A program made the translations under genes and the position numbers. A stretch of 64,000 bases of DNA from Enterococcus villorum (lineage in GTDB: Bacteria; Bacillota; Bacilli; Lactobacillales; Enterococcaceae). The stretch covers positions 1 through 64,000 of the forward strand of contig NZ_BJWF01000013.1 of assembly GCF_007990225.1 (NCBI RefSeq), given 5' to 3'. The notes beneath the pieces are model-generated. The model ran no database searches. It was not told the DNA's origin and saw nothing but the letters and a program-made list of their open reading frames with translations. The stretch's first letter is position 1. Every line of letters starts with the position of its first letter. Below are positions 38,871-47,164 of this stretch, piece by piece.

Positions 38871-39389
38871 ATGAAAAAATATATGGCTTATTTTTTAGTA
38901 AGTATGACTCTAGCATCGCTTGCTACTCCGATAGTTAATGTTTCTGCTACAACTGGGGAAGCTGATAGTTTTGTATCTTTGAAACAACAGGAAAATGAAC
39001 TTCAACTATCCTTAGACGAACTTAAGAAAAATCCGGATGTGACAGTAGAAGTAAATGGAGATGATTTTACTATTTCGTTTAATGATTCAACTCTATATAA
39101 TGTAATTAATAGTCAGCAAAGTTTCATATTTCTTAAGACACCTAGAGCAGCAGGAGTAACTAAAATACAAGGGAAATTGAGTTCGGGTAATTTCAAAGTT
39201 TATTTGAGTAAGAATACTCTCAATGCGGTTCAGGCTGTGGGTGGTTCAGCTATAAGTTGACTCCTTGGTGGTGGATGGGGATTTATTGGGTCTTCAATTT
39301 ATAATATTATACGCGCAGATAGAAATTTTTTGCATGGACGAGTTTTTATTTATTCAGGGTTCCGTTACCAATACTGGTATTATCAGTGA
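38871..39389 (+). pseudogene. Secreted peptide precursor, stopped early by an in-frame TGA
   Basis: The frame opens after AGAAGGGAG. The signal peptide (MAYFLVSMTLASLATPIVNVSA, cleavage near residue 28) is followed by a hydrophilic segment and by LSKNTLNAVQAVGGSAIS. TGA at 39258-39260 ends it at 129 aa. The same frame then stays open to 39389, encoding LLGGGWGFIGSSIYNIIR and a Tyr/Trp-rich end SGFRYQYWYYQ. That continuation looks like real protein: a Gly-rich hydrophobic hairpin plus an aromatic tail. The gene is probably a recent nonsense mutant of a 172-aa precursor, though the short form could still be made. The gene before it is 14 bases away. Confidence 0.65.
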
Positions 39390-39427
39390 GAGACAACATG
39401 CCTCGATAATAGAAAGGTAAGTGTCAT

Positions 39428-39709
39428 ATGAAAAAAACATCTGATATAAGAAATTTAAGAATGATAAAGATTGTGCAGATATCTTTATTGGTATTTAATG
39501 TTTTATTCTTTGTTTGGGAACAGCCATACATTGGTGCATTACTGCTACTTATTGCTGCGGGTCTTGAATTGCTTGTCCCTAGTGAATACTCATGGGGGGG
39601 AAGAGCGAAAAAAAGTGTTTTTTTTAAAGGTTTATCTGGAATATGGGAAAATTTGCTTCTCCTAGTAATTACAGCACTGATCGCAGTTATAATGGCAATC
39701 TTTATTTAA
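39428..39709 (+). CDS. Small membrane protein (possible immunity partner)
   Basis: This 93-aa protein has a basic N terminus and about three hydrophobic segments (residues 12-28, 32-48 and 72-93). GAAAGG lies upstream. It closes the cassette of two secreted peptides. Small membrane proteins next to secreted peptides are often self-immunity proteins; here that is only inference from context. A terminator follows immediately. Confidence 0.7.
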   Translation: MKKTSDIRNLRMIKIVQISLLVFNVLFFVWEQPYIGALLLLIAAGLELLVPSEYSWGGRAKKSVFFKGLSGIWENLLLLVITALIAVIMAIFI

Positions 39710-39718
39710 AGAGTGATA

Positions 39719-39755
39719 CAAAAGAGTTGATACAATGTATTAACTCTTTTGTTGG
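39719..39755 (+). terminator. Terminator of the secreted-peptide cassette
   Basis: Arms ACAAAAGAGTTGATACA and TATTAACTCTTTTGT pair around ATG, ending in a short T-containing stretch. Confidence 0.75.
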
Positions 39756-40176
39756 GTCATTTTTTACGGATATTTATTTGGTAGTTCTATGAAGACAGAA
39801 ATGAAAAGTTTTGGAGATAGTCAGGTAGATTGAAGAGTGTAAAACAAAAGATTAACCATCCGAAAAACTTCCTGTTCCTACGCTTTCGGCAAAATTTATT
39901 TTTACTGATTAAAAGTATGCAATGGAAGTAAATTTTAACGTGTTTGATTCGGCTGTAATTCTTGTAATTTCTTTACATTTTTTGCAAAATAAAATGAACA
40001 GTCAAAACGATTATCTTTTTGAGTAAGCATTTCATAAAAGATGATTTGTATTCTCCCGAAAATAAAAAAATTGAAGTTCTAAAAATAAGTAAAAAAACTG
40101 TTTATTTTTATGAGTTTCAGATACCCTTTTCTGTCGATTTCCGTTATAGTTAAAGATAGGAAAGGAAGGTAAAGCT
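39756..40176. other. Intergenic region without a visible gene
   Basis: About 420 nt of AT-rich DNA with stops in all frames. TTATAGT at about 40143-40149 is a possible -10 for the next gene. AGGAAAGGAAGG just before 40177 is a good ribosome site. Nothing else is recognisable; gene decay is possible. Confidence 0.4.
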
Positions 40177-40920
40177 ATGAATTTTACGCGTAAAGATAAA
40201 CAACAAATCAAAGAAGAAATCTTCAAGTTAATTCAGCAACAGGAATGCTCTAACAAAGATCAAGACCTTCAATTTCTTGAAACAGAAATGGCTAAATTAT
40301 TCATAGCACATCCAAATGAAACGGATGAAGAATGTTATCCGGGGAAATGGCTTTTTGATGAGTTTCAGCCATTAGATGATGAAACTGGTATTGGTTATTT
40401 TGTCTTCATTTCTTCGGTAGGATTTACACCAGGAGTATTAGTCAAACAAAACAATGAAATCACTATTAAAGCATGGCCAGCTCTATTTTCCGTAATGGGA
40501 ACAGAAGGAGTCATTGAAAAAATACAATCGGCTTACTATAAAAGCGCCTTTATTGCTAACAGTAAATTAATGAACACTTTTTATAATCGACTGGTTCAAA
40601 TTGCTCGGCCAGGTGAAATTCCACAAACATTTACCTACTCACAGCAAAGAAATCTTTACGAGGAAACGCTCTATTCTAGAGACCTCTCGACTTTTTCAGC
40701 AATAGAACAAGTGCGTCTGCATGAATTATTGCATACAAAACCTGTGTCACTCAACTTTTTTCAGGCACTAGATAATCAAAGGAAATGGCTGTCAGTCAAT
40801 TATTGGGAAATTTTTGCCACTAGAAAACGATGGTTGGAAGAACGGAAAATTGCTGACCAACAAATCCAGTTTGTCCAATTAAAAAAAGACCGACTTTACT
40901 ATGGTATTTATAGTAGATAA
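40177..40920 (+). CDS. Hypothetical protein upstream of queG
   Basis: This 247-aa soluble protein has no signal or membrane segment. It shows an acidic/helical N terminus, a middle with [21 protein letters not shown] and a basic C-terminal third ([20 protein letters not shown]). I do not recognise a family. It ends 20 bases before queG and is probably cotranscribed with it, but nothing in the sequence links it to queuosine synthesis. Confidence 0.7.
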   Translation: MNFTRKDKQQIKEEIFKLIQQQECSNKDQDLQFLETEMAKLFIAHPNETDEECYPGKWLFDEFQPLDDETGIGYFVFISSVGFTPGVLVKQNNEITIKAWPALFSVMGTEGVIEKIQSAYYKSAFIANSKLMNTFYNRLVQIARPGEIPQTFTYSQQRNLYEETLYSRDLSTFSAIEQVRLHELLHTKPVSLNFFQALDNQRKWLSVNYWEIFATRKRWLEERKIADQQIQFVQLKKDRLYYGIYSR

Positions 40921-40940
40921 CGATTGGAATGGGTGAGAAA

Positions 40941-42110
40941 ATGGTAAAAACCTTAAAAGAAGAAATTATTGAAGAAAGTAAACGTTTAGGGATTGATAAA
41001 ATTGGCTTTACTACAGCTGAGCCTTTCGATTATTTAAAAGAATCTTTAGAAGAACAAAAAGCAGCTGGACATACCTCAGGCTTTGAACATCCAGTGATTG
41101 AAGAACGTTTATATATAGAAAAAACGTTTGAAGATCCTCAATCTATTATTTCAATCGCATTGGCTTACCCAACGAAGATTCAAGAAGAAGTACCCAAAGA
41201 TGAAAAAAGAGGACAATTTGCTCGGGCTTCGTGGGGAATTGATTATCATGACATCTTACGAGATCGACTCAATCAATTAATTACCTTTATTCAAAGTAGA
41301 GCTGACAAGTGGCAACAAGAAGAACAGTGGCGGTTTGCGCCACAAGTGGATACAGGCGAACTTGTGGATGTTGCTGTTGCACAAAGAGCTGGACTAGGGT
41401 TTATTGGACGAAATGGTCTATTAATCACAGAGGAATTTGGATCATTTGTCTATTTAGGAGAAATTGTGACGAATATTGTTTTTGAACCCGATGAACCCGG
41501 TGTTTTTGGTTGTGGAGATTGTACTCGTTGTATCTCAGCTTGTCCAACGAAAGCCTTGCTAGGAGATGGCAGGATGAATGCCCAAAAGTGTTTATCTTAT
41601 CAAACACAAACGAAAGGGATAATGCCTAACGAGTATCGTAAAAAAATGCGTAACGTCATTTATGGGTGTGACATTTGTCAGCTGGTTTGCCCATATAATA
41701 GAGGAAAAGATTTCCATTTTCACAAAGAAATGGAACCACAAGTAGATGAAGTTTATCCTAAGTTAAAACCGATGCTTTCTTTAACGAATAAAGAATTTAA
41801 AGAACAATTTGGTCATTTAGCGGGTTCATGGCGTGGAAAGAAACCTCTGCAAAGAAATGCCTTGATTGCCTTAGCAAACCTGGGAGACACCTCAGCTTTG
41901 CCTGAAATTGAAGATTGCTTAAATGATGTACGCCCTGTGATACGAGCAACAGCGGCTTGGGCAATCGGTCGTTTGGGGCGAAAAGAACCAGATATCTGGA
42001 TAGAGACTCTAGAAAAAAGACAAAAAATAGAAGAAGATCAAGAGGTAATAATTGAAATTCAGCAAGCTAAAAAGATGCTAGTAAGAAAAACACAGCCCAA
42101 AAGAGAGTAA
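40941..42110 (+). CDS. queG: Epoxyqueuosine reductase
   Basis: This 389-aa cobalamin-dependent enzyme makes the last step of queuosine synthesis in tRNA wobble position 34. The two [4Fe-4S] clusters are marked by [16 protein letters not shown] and [17 protein letters not shown]-like repeats follow ([18 protein letters not shown] and AAWAIGRLG), as in the longer QueG forms. ATG 40941 has GGGTGAG upstream; an in-frame ATG 12 bases earlier lies inside that ribosome site. Older annotations call it a ferredoxin-like protein. Confidence 0.94.
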   Translation: MVKTLKEEIIEESKRLGIDKIGFTTAEPFDYLKESLEEQKAAGHTSGFEHPVIEERLYIEKTFEDPQSIISIALAYPTKIQEEVPKDEKRGQFARASWGIDYHDILRDRLNQLITFIQSRADKWQQEEQWRFAPQVDTGELVDVAVAQRAGLGFIGRNGLLITEEFGSFVYLGEIVTNIVFEPDEPGVFGCGDCTRCISACPTKALLGDGRMNAQKCLSYQTQTKGIMPNEYRKKMRNVIYGCDICQLVCPYNRGKDFHFHKEMEPQVDEVYPKLKPMLSLTNKEFKEQFGHLAGSWRGKKPLQRNALIALANLGDTSALPEIEDCLNDVRPVIRATAAWAIGRLGRKEPDIWIETLEKRQKIEEDQEVIIEIQQAKKMLVRKTQPKRE

Positions 42111-42145
42111 AATGGTTCGTTTTCTTCCATAATTTTACAAATTTG

Positions 42146-42181
42146 TCCAGTAATGGTTGTAACAATTACTGGATTTTTTCT
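42146..42181 (+). terminator. Terminator after queG
   Basis: Stem TCCAGTAAT / ATTACTGGA with a 10-nt loop is followed by TTTTTT. Confidence 0.85.
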
Positions 42182-42493
42182 GTTTTTTTCTATTTTATAA
42201 TAAAAATTCGACTTTTTTAGATAAAAAATAAAAGAAAAAGATTAAAAATAAAAGTGAATGTTACAAAACATAAGTTTTTCTAAACATTATAAGATTTTAT
42301 TAAAAAACGATTTCTTCTTTGATACATAAAGCTTTTAAGACTTTAGTCGTATTTTTTTATCCTTCGTTGTGTTACAAATATTAAAAAAATGATTATTTTG
42401 TCATTAAATGTCATATTTCTTTCACCTATGAAATATTTCTAAATGATAAAGTTAATGACGTTGATAAATACACGAGAAAAAAAGGAGATAAAC
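42182..42493 (+). promoter_or_regulatory. Long AT-rich upstream region of the LysM protein gene
   Basis: This roughly 310-nt region is extremely AT-rich with a strong ribosome site (AAAAGGAGATAAAC) at its end. Such long AT-rich leaders are common before highly expressed enterococcal cell-wall hydrolases. I found no convincing -35/-10 pair and no WalR-type tandem site. No gene is visible. Confidence 0.4.
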
Positions 42494-43093
42494 ATGAATT
42501 CAATTAAAAAGATCGTTTTAGGAACAACTTTTGCTGCTGGTGCAACTGCAATGTTTGTAGGTACAACTGCTCATGCTGATGAAGTTTATACAATTAAATC
42601 AGGTGATTCATTATCAAAAATCTCACAAAAATTTGCTGGAGATAACTCATTGATTCAGGCAATCGCTGAAAAAAATGGTATTAAAGACATCAATCGCATT
42701 TATGTTGGTGAAGAATTGACGATTCCAACTTCAAGTGAAACTTCAGCACAAACAGTTGAAGCACCAAAAACAACTGAAACAGCAACGAAAGAATATACAT
42801 ACGTTGCTCCAGTTGAAACAGTTGAAGTAGCTCAAGCTGCCCCAGCTGCTACAACAGCAACAACTCCAAGCAATACAAGTTCTGCAAAAGAATGGATTGC
42901 AAATAAAGAATCAGGTGGTTCTTATACAGCTACTAACGGACGTTATATCGGACGTTATCAATTAGATGCGTCTTACTTAAATGGCGATTATTCTGCTGAA
43001 AACCAAGAACGTGTCGCTGATCAATATGTGTCATCACGTTATGGTTCATGGGATGCTGCTCAAGCATTCTGGTTAGCAAACGGCTGGTACTAA
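42494..43093 (+). CDS. Secreted LysM protein with a short transglycosylase-like C terminus
   Basis: This 199-aa precursor has a signal peptide (IVLGTTFAAGATAMFVGTTAHA, cleavage after about residue 29) and one LysM domain (about 31-75, YTIKSGDSLSKISQKFAGDN). A Thr/Ala/Glu-rich linker and a C-terminal segment EWIANKESGGSYTATNGRYIG ending in AQAFWLANGWY follow. The last part is like the SceD/IsaA/Apf-type lytic domain, with the presumed catalytic Glu in NKESGG. It probably binds and trims peptidoglycan outside the cell. The start at 42494 follows AAAGGAG and gives a proper signal peptide. Confidence 0.88.
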   Translation: MNSIKKIVLGTTFAAGATAMFVGTTAHADEVYTIKSGDSLSKISQKFAGDNSLIQAIAEKNGIKDINRIYVGEELTIPTSSETSAQTVEAPKTTETATKEYTYVAPVETVEVAQAAPAATTATTPSNTSSAKEWIANKESGGSYTATNGRYIGRYQLDASYLNGDYSAENQERVADQYVSSRYGSWDAAQAFWLANGWY

Positions 43094-43110
43094 GTCGAGT
43101 AATGATGAAT

Positions 43111-43153
43111 AAAAAACCAAGAAATCAAAAGATTGATTTCTTGGTTTTTTTGT
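43111..43153. terminator. Bidirectional terminator
   Basis: Arms AAAAAACCAAGAAATCA and TTGATTTCTTGGTTTTTT pair closely. They lie between the LysM gene and the convergent oxidase gene. Confidence 0.92.
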
Positions 43154-43198
43154 TGATTCACTCATTATTTGCTGCACAAATTCTGACAGTTCTTACAA

Positions 43199-44302
43199 CT
43201 ATTTTTTGATATATTCACCGATATTTTTTTGGTAGTCTTCACCATACCATTTACCTGTATTTAAGTACTTCGCTAAGAGATAACCAATATAAGGTCCAGT
43301 TGTTAAGCCAGAAGAACCCAAACCACTAGCTACTAAAAGAGTGGTATCGTAAGGCAAAGGTCCAAAAAATGGGGAAAAATCTGATGTATAAGCTCTTGTT
43401 CCTACTTGTAGATGATAGGGCTGTTTTAGTAATTTTTCAGGTTCAGCCAAAAAAGTTTTGGTACTTTCGGTTAATTGAATGTAAGCTTCTTTGGTAGGTG
43501 TGAGATCCCACATGGCTTCATTTTCGTGCGTAGCCCCTAGCAAAATTTTTCCATGATTAAATGGGATAAGGTCTGCTTCACCGTCTAACATAGCAACTGG
43601 CCAATTTTGACTTTGGTTATAAGGCGTGTCAAAAGCAATCAATTGTCCTTTTTGTGGGCGAATATCTACTCGATAGCCTAATGGTTTTAGTAAAGATTTC
43701 AATGAAGGACCAGCTGTTAGTATGACACGGTCAAATAGATTTTCATTAACCGCTCCTTGAATTAACCAGCTATCACTTCTTTTTTGTAGCTGAACCTTAT
43801 CATTGATGATAGTGATCCCTTTCCTTTCTAAACAATCAGATAGATAGTGTAAATAGGCTTTACCATTTAATCTACCACCACCTGTGACATATAAAGAAGG
43901 GATTTGGTTTAATAAAGGAAGTAAATGAGCTGTTTGTTCTGCCGCTAGTAATTTAAGTTCTCCGATTTCTGGTGCTTCTTTTTTTCGTTCTTCCGCTAAT
44001 TCCAGTAATTCGGTTAGCTTTTCTTTTTTTCGAATGATAAGCGTACCCGTTTGAGCATAGATTGATGAATCCAGTGCAAAGTCTTGCACAATTTTTGGGA
44101 AAAACGCCGCTCCGTCTTTTGCTAAACGATACCAAGTTTTATTTCTTCGTTTGGAAAGCCAAGGAGAAATAATGCCAGCACTCGCTTTTGTTGCTTGACC
44201 AACACCATAATCAAATAAAGTAATCTTGAATTGGTCAGTATCTAAATAATTGGCTGTGGTCATACCAATAATTCCACCACCAATAATGGCAATTTTTTCC
44301 AT
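43199..44302 (-). CDS. FAD-dependent oxidoreductase, DAO/glycine-oxidase family
   Basis: This 367-aa flavoenzyme has the dinucleotide-binding start KIAIIGGGIIGMTTANYL and, after it, KASAGIISPWLSKRRN. GLGSSGLTTGPYIGYLLAK at the C terminus completes FAD binding. Members oxidise glycine or D-amino acids, or act in thiamine synthesis (ThiO). No thi genes are nearby, so a general D-amino-acid or glycine oxidase role is more likely. Such oxidation releases H2O2. GGAGGC precedes the ATG. Confidence 0.85.
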   Translation of the reverse strand: MEKIAIIGGGIIGMTTANYLDTDQFKITLFDYGVGQATKASAGIISPWLSKRRNKTWYRLAKDGAAFFPKIVQDFALDSSIYAQTGTLIIRKKEKLTELLELAEERKKEAPEIGELKLLAAEQTAHLLPLLNQIPSLYVTGGGRLNGKAYLHYLSDCLERKGITIINDKVQLQKRSDSWLIQGAVNENLFDRVILTAGPSLKSLLKPLGYRVDIRPQKGQLIAFDTPYNQSQNWPVAMLDGEADLIPFNHGKILLGATHENEAMWDLTPTKEAYIQLTESTKTFLAEPEKLLKQPYHLQVGTRAYTSDFSPFFGPLPYDTTLLVASGLGSSGLTTGPYIGYLLAKYLNTGKWYGEDYQKNIGEYIKK

Positions 44303-44383
44303 AGAGAAAGCCTCCTTTTTCTACAAATGGTATTTTTACCTATTTCATTTAAAAAGACAATTACAAATGTCTGCCGTTTTGAT

Positions 44384-45760
44384 TCAGACTCGTTTTTTTG
44401 GTGTAAAACAGTAGCGAATAAATAGTAGAAAACGAATAATCAATAAAATAAGTAAGACACCTAAAGCGCTTTTTGAGCCCAGAGTTGTAGCAGCTTGGTA
44501 GCTAAGATCAGCATGAGATTGTACAAGATTGATAATGACTGCGACCAACGAAGTCGCTACGGCTCCTGAAAATTGCTGTAAAGTGTTAAAAACCGCATTT
44601 CCGTCACTTTGGTATTCATCTGATAAAGCGTTCATACCTGTCGTCATCATATTACTATAAGATAAACCAATACCAATCATATAAATAAAGTGACAAGTAA
44701 TCAATAATGGCAATGACACATGACCAATCAGAAAAACGAGGGCAGACCAACCAATAAGAGCCAGCAATAAACCTGAAAAAATAGGTTTTTTGGGACCATG
44801 TTGATCAAGTAGTTTTCCAGAAAATGGAGATAAAACCGCCCCGATAGTTGCCCCAGGAAGCATCGCAATTCCAGCAATAAATGGGCTATTACCTTGAACG
44901 ATTTGAATAAAATTTGGCAACACAAATGAAACACCTAATAATAAAAATTGATAAATTAAAAAACTAAATAAGAATAATCGAAAAGTTTTATTTGAAAAAA
45001 TAGATAAATTTATCAAAGGATACTCGGCTGTTTTTGATCGTTGATAAAATAAGATGGCACCAATTCCTGCGATCAACAGCGCTAGCCAACTAAGTGGTTG
45101 TCCGAGCATACTTAAAAAAGTTAAACTGCCACTAAATAAGAGACACAAACTGAACACACTGAGCATATCTAAGCGTCCACTTTTTTGAACAGGCATGTTA
45201 GGAATGGCAAATAAACCAATGCCAAGAGAAAGGAGTAATACAGGGATTAGAAAAAGAAAAATATGGTTCCAAGTAAAGTTAGAAGTTAAGATTCCTCCAT
45301 AACTAGGACCAATTGCAGGAGCAATCGCGGTCGTTAACGTTCCAATACCTATCATTGCTCCACGACGATTCATCGGTGCAAAAGTTAAAATAATATGGAA
45401 CATTAAGGGCAAAGCGATCCCAGTAGCAGCGCCTTGTAAAAGTCTACCGAGTAATAAAACGAGATAAGTCGGTGAAAAGAAATCCACAATAATACCAACT
45501 AAAAATAAAAGATTTGAAAGTAAAAAAAGACTTCTTAAGCTAAAATTACGCGTTAAATAAGTAGAAAGTGGCACAATAATGGAAATCATCAATAAATAAA
45601 TGGTCGTCACCCATTGGACTTGTGCAGTCGTTAATTGAAATTGCTTGATCAAAGTTGGAAAAGTCACGTTCATTGCTGTTTCGATCAAGACACCAGCAAA
45701 AGACATCATGCCTGTTGCGATGACTGCTGGAACTAAAAGTAAATGTTTTTGTTTTGTCAT
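44384..45760 (-). CDS. MFS multidrug efflux transporter (DHA2/EmrB-QacA type)
   Basis: This 458-aa drug:H+ antiporter-like protein has 12-14 hydrophobic segments. TAMNVTFPTLIKQFQLTTAQVQWVTTIYLL and LLGRLLQGAATGIALPLMF are DHA2-family hallmarks (motif C-like GPSYGG). The substrate is unknown. Its minus-strand leader carries a strong promoter, a perfect palindrome and an intrinsic terminator ahead of the ATG (45785-45907), so expression is probably induced. GAGGTGAGG precedes the start. Confidence 0.9.
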   Translation of the reverse strand: MTKQKHLLLVPAVIATGMMSFAGVLIETAMNVTFPTLIKQFQLTTAQVQWVTTIYLLMISIIVPLSTYLTRNFSLRSLFLLSNLLFLVGIIVDFFSPTYLVLLLGRLLQGAATGIALPLMFHIILTFAPMNRRGAMIGIGTLTTAIAPAIGPSYGGILTSNFTWNHIFLFLIPVLLLSLGIGLFAIPNMPVQKSGRLDMLSVFSLCLLFSGSLTFLSMLGQPLSWLALLIAGIGAILFYQRSKTAEYPLINLSIFSNKTFRLFLFSFLIYQFLLLGVSFVLPNFIQIVQGNSPFIAGIAMLPGATIGAVLSPFSGKLLDQHGPKKPIFSGLLLALIGWSALVFLIGHVSLPLLITCHFIYMIGIGLSYSNMMTTGMNALSDEYQSDGNAVFNTLQQFSGAVATSLVAVIINLVQSHADLSYQAATTLGSKSALGVLLILLIIRFLLFIRYCFTPKKRV

Positions 45761-45784
45761 ATCCTCACCTCAAAAAAATTTCGT

Positions 45785-45830
45785 AAAAAAAGAGAGTGAT
45801 TTCTATTATAAAAATAGAAACCGCCTCTCT
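45785..45830 (-). terminator. Intrinsic terminator inside the MFS leader (attenuator)
   Basis: Read on the minus strand, AGAGAG..GGTTTCTATT pairs with AATAGAAATC..CTCTCT (45791-45830) and is followed by seven U residues (45784-45791). It sits between the promoter and the MFS start codon, so it should stop most transcripts unless relieved. Confidence 0.8.
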
Positions 45831-45834
45831 ATCG

Positions 45835-45851
45835 ACACGTAATATACGTGT
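45835..45851. promoter_or_regulatory. Perfect 17-nt palindrome in the MFS leader
   Basis: ACACGTAATATACGTGT has 7-bp arms around a 3-nt centre. It lies about 20-36 nt downstream of the predicted start of transcription, so it could be a repressor operator or an RNA hairpin that works with the attenuator. Confidence 0.7.
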
Positions 45852-45877
45852 TATCTGTACGATTTATTCCACCGCTT

Positions 45878-45907
45878 ATTCTAGCATAGAGGTAAAAATA
45901 GTGTCAA
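45878..45907 (-). promoter_or_regulatory. Promoter of the MFS gene
   Basis: On the minus strand TTGACA (45907-45902) and TAGAAT (45883-45878) are 18 nt apart, close to the vegetative consensus. The leader to the ATG is about 110 nt long. Confidence 0.7.
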
Positions 45908-45974
45908 CCAAGTTAGCCAAGAGTTCTTAAAAGAGTTATGATAGTAGACGATGAATGATTTTAGGAGGGAAAAA

Positions 45975-46613
45975 ATGAATCCATTCGATTGGAAAAAAAA
46001 TGAACCTGGTTACAGTAGTAGAAAAAAGCCTCAAATTTTAACATTATCGCCTCAAAATTTCTTTTGTATTCATGGGGTAGGTGACCCAAATGAAGAAGAT
46101 TTTCAACGTCGTGTGGCAGCATTATATGCAGCCAGCTATGCCATACGGATGTCTCCAAAGAACGATTGGTCGATTCCCAATTACGCTTCTTATACTGTCT
46201 ATCCATTAGAAGGTCAATGGGGATTGCAAGAACAGTATTTAAATGAACCTGTGATGGAAAAAAAACATTTTGCTTACCAACTGATGATCAAACAGCCAGA
46301 TTTTGTCACAAAAGAAGTGGCAAAAGAAGCCCTCAAAAGAGCAGCAAATAAGATTCCTAGCGATCTATTAAAGGAAGTCGTCTTCCTTACCAAAGAAGAA
46401 GGTTTAGTTGCTCAAATGTTACATGTGGGTCCTTATGATAATGAAAAACAGACCTTTGAACAATTAGAGCATTTTATTCAAGAGCAAGGATATCAAAGAC
46501 TTTCTAAAGAACATAAAGAAATCTATTTAGGTGATCCTAGAAGAGCAAACCCAGAAAAATTGAGAACCATCTTGCGTGTGAAAATTGCGCCATCAGTAGA
46601 AAAAGAAGATTAA
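45975..46613 (+). CDS. GyrI-like small-molecule-binding protein
   Basis: This 212-aa protein of the GyrI-like/SHS2 superfamily is the effector-binding fold of AraC-type multidrug regulators, without a DNA-binding domain. NFFCIHGVGDPNEEDFQ and MLHVGPYDNEKQTFEQLEHF are the typical strands, and the C-terminal LGDPRRANPEKLRTILRV matches YdhI-like proteins. TAGGAGGG precedes ATG 45975. It is divergent from the MFS efflux gene, and a drug-sensing or sequestering role in that pair is an inference. Confidence 0.82.
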   Translation: MNPFDWKKNEPGYSSRKKPQILTLSPQNFFCIHGVGDPNEEDFQRRVAALYAASYAIRMSPKNDWSIPNYASYTVYPLEGQWGLQEQYLNEPVMEKKHFAYQLMIKQPDFVTKEVAKEALKRAANKIPSDLLKEVVFLTKEEGLVAQMLHVGPYDNEKQTFEQLEHFIQEQGYQRLSKEHKEIYLGDPRRANPEKLRTILRVKIAPSVEKED

Positions 46614-46690
46614 AAATTAAAGTATAAAATACCAAAAAAGCAGAAAAATCATTATTTTTTTGCTATAATCAAAGACAAGAGGTGTTCACT

Positions 46691-47146
46691 ATGAAGAAAA
46701 ATCAACGACAAGCATTAATTCGTCAAATAATTATGGAACAGCCTATCAGCACACAAGAAGAACTATTGCTTTGTTTACAAAAAGCAGGTGTGACAGCGAC
46801 GCAAGCAACGATTTCTCGAGATATTCGTGAAATGAAATTGGTTAAGACACAAGATGAAAATAAACAAGTTCGCTACAATCTTTTTAACCAACCCACCGAC
46901 ACGCGAAAAGAAGAACGGCTCCAATCTGCTGTTAAAAGGGAAGTCTTAAAAATCCAGGTAGTCCAGTTTATGGTTGTAGTGTTGACTGAAAAAGATGGAG
47001 CCGATGTTGTAACGAATTGGCTGGATGAAGTGTCATATTCGGAAGTGGTTGCAACCATTGCAGGTGTAGATACATTTATTGTGATTTGTCGTTCGGAAGT
47101 GGAAGCACAAAACTTTGCAGAAAAACTAGAGAAAATGCGAGAATAA
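46691..47146 (+). CDS. ArgR/AhrC-family arginine repressor
   Basis: This 151-aa regulator has an N-terminal winged helix (about 5-70, TQATISRDIREMKLVKTQDE) and a C-terminal oligomerisation and arginine-binding domain (ATIAGVDTFIVICRSEVEAQ). The family usually has two Asp residues at AGDDT; here the first is Val (GVDT), which may alter arginine binding. Enterococci carry two or more paralogues, so I do not name the gene. GAGGTG precedes ATG 46691. It is 18 bases upstream of the phosphohexomutase gene. Confidence 0.9.
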   Translation: MKKNQRQALIRQIIMEQPISTQEELLLCLQKAGVTATQATISRDIREMKLVKTQDENKQVRYNLFNQPTDTRKEERLQSAVKREVLKIQVVQFMVVVLTEKDGADVVTNWLDEVSYSEVVATIAGVDTFIVICRSEVEAQNFAEKLEKMRE

Positions 47147-47164
47147 AAGAAAGGGGTATGAGGT

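Noticed and set aside
39258-39260. Selenocysteine or programmed readthrough at the TGA
   Set aside because: No SECIS-like structure or selenium genes seen; a simple nonsense mutation explains it better.
42182-42493. WalR binding sites before the LysM gene
   Set aside because: Single TGTTAC-like hexamers occur, but no properly spaced tandem pair was found.
45785-45907. Guanidine (ykkC-type) or other known riboswitch in the MFS leader
   Set aside because: The loops do not show the ACGR or other diagnostic motifs; only a palindrome and a terminator are clear.
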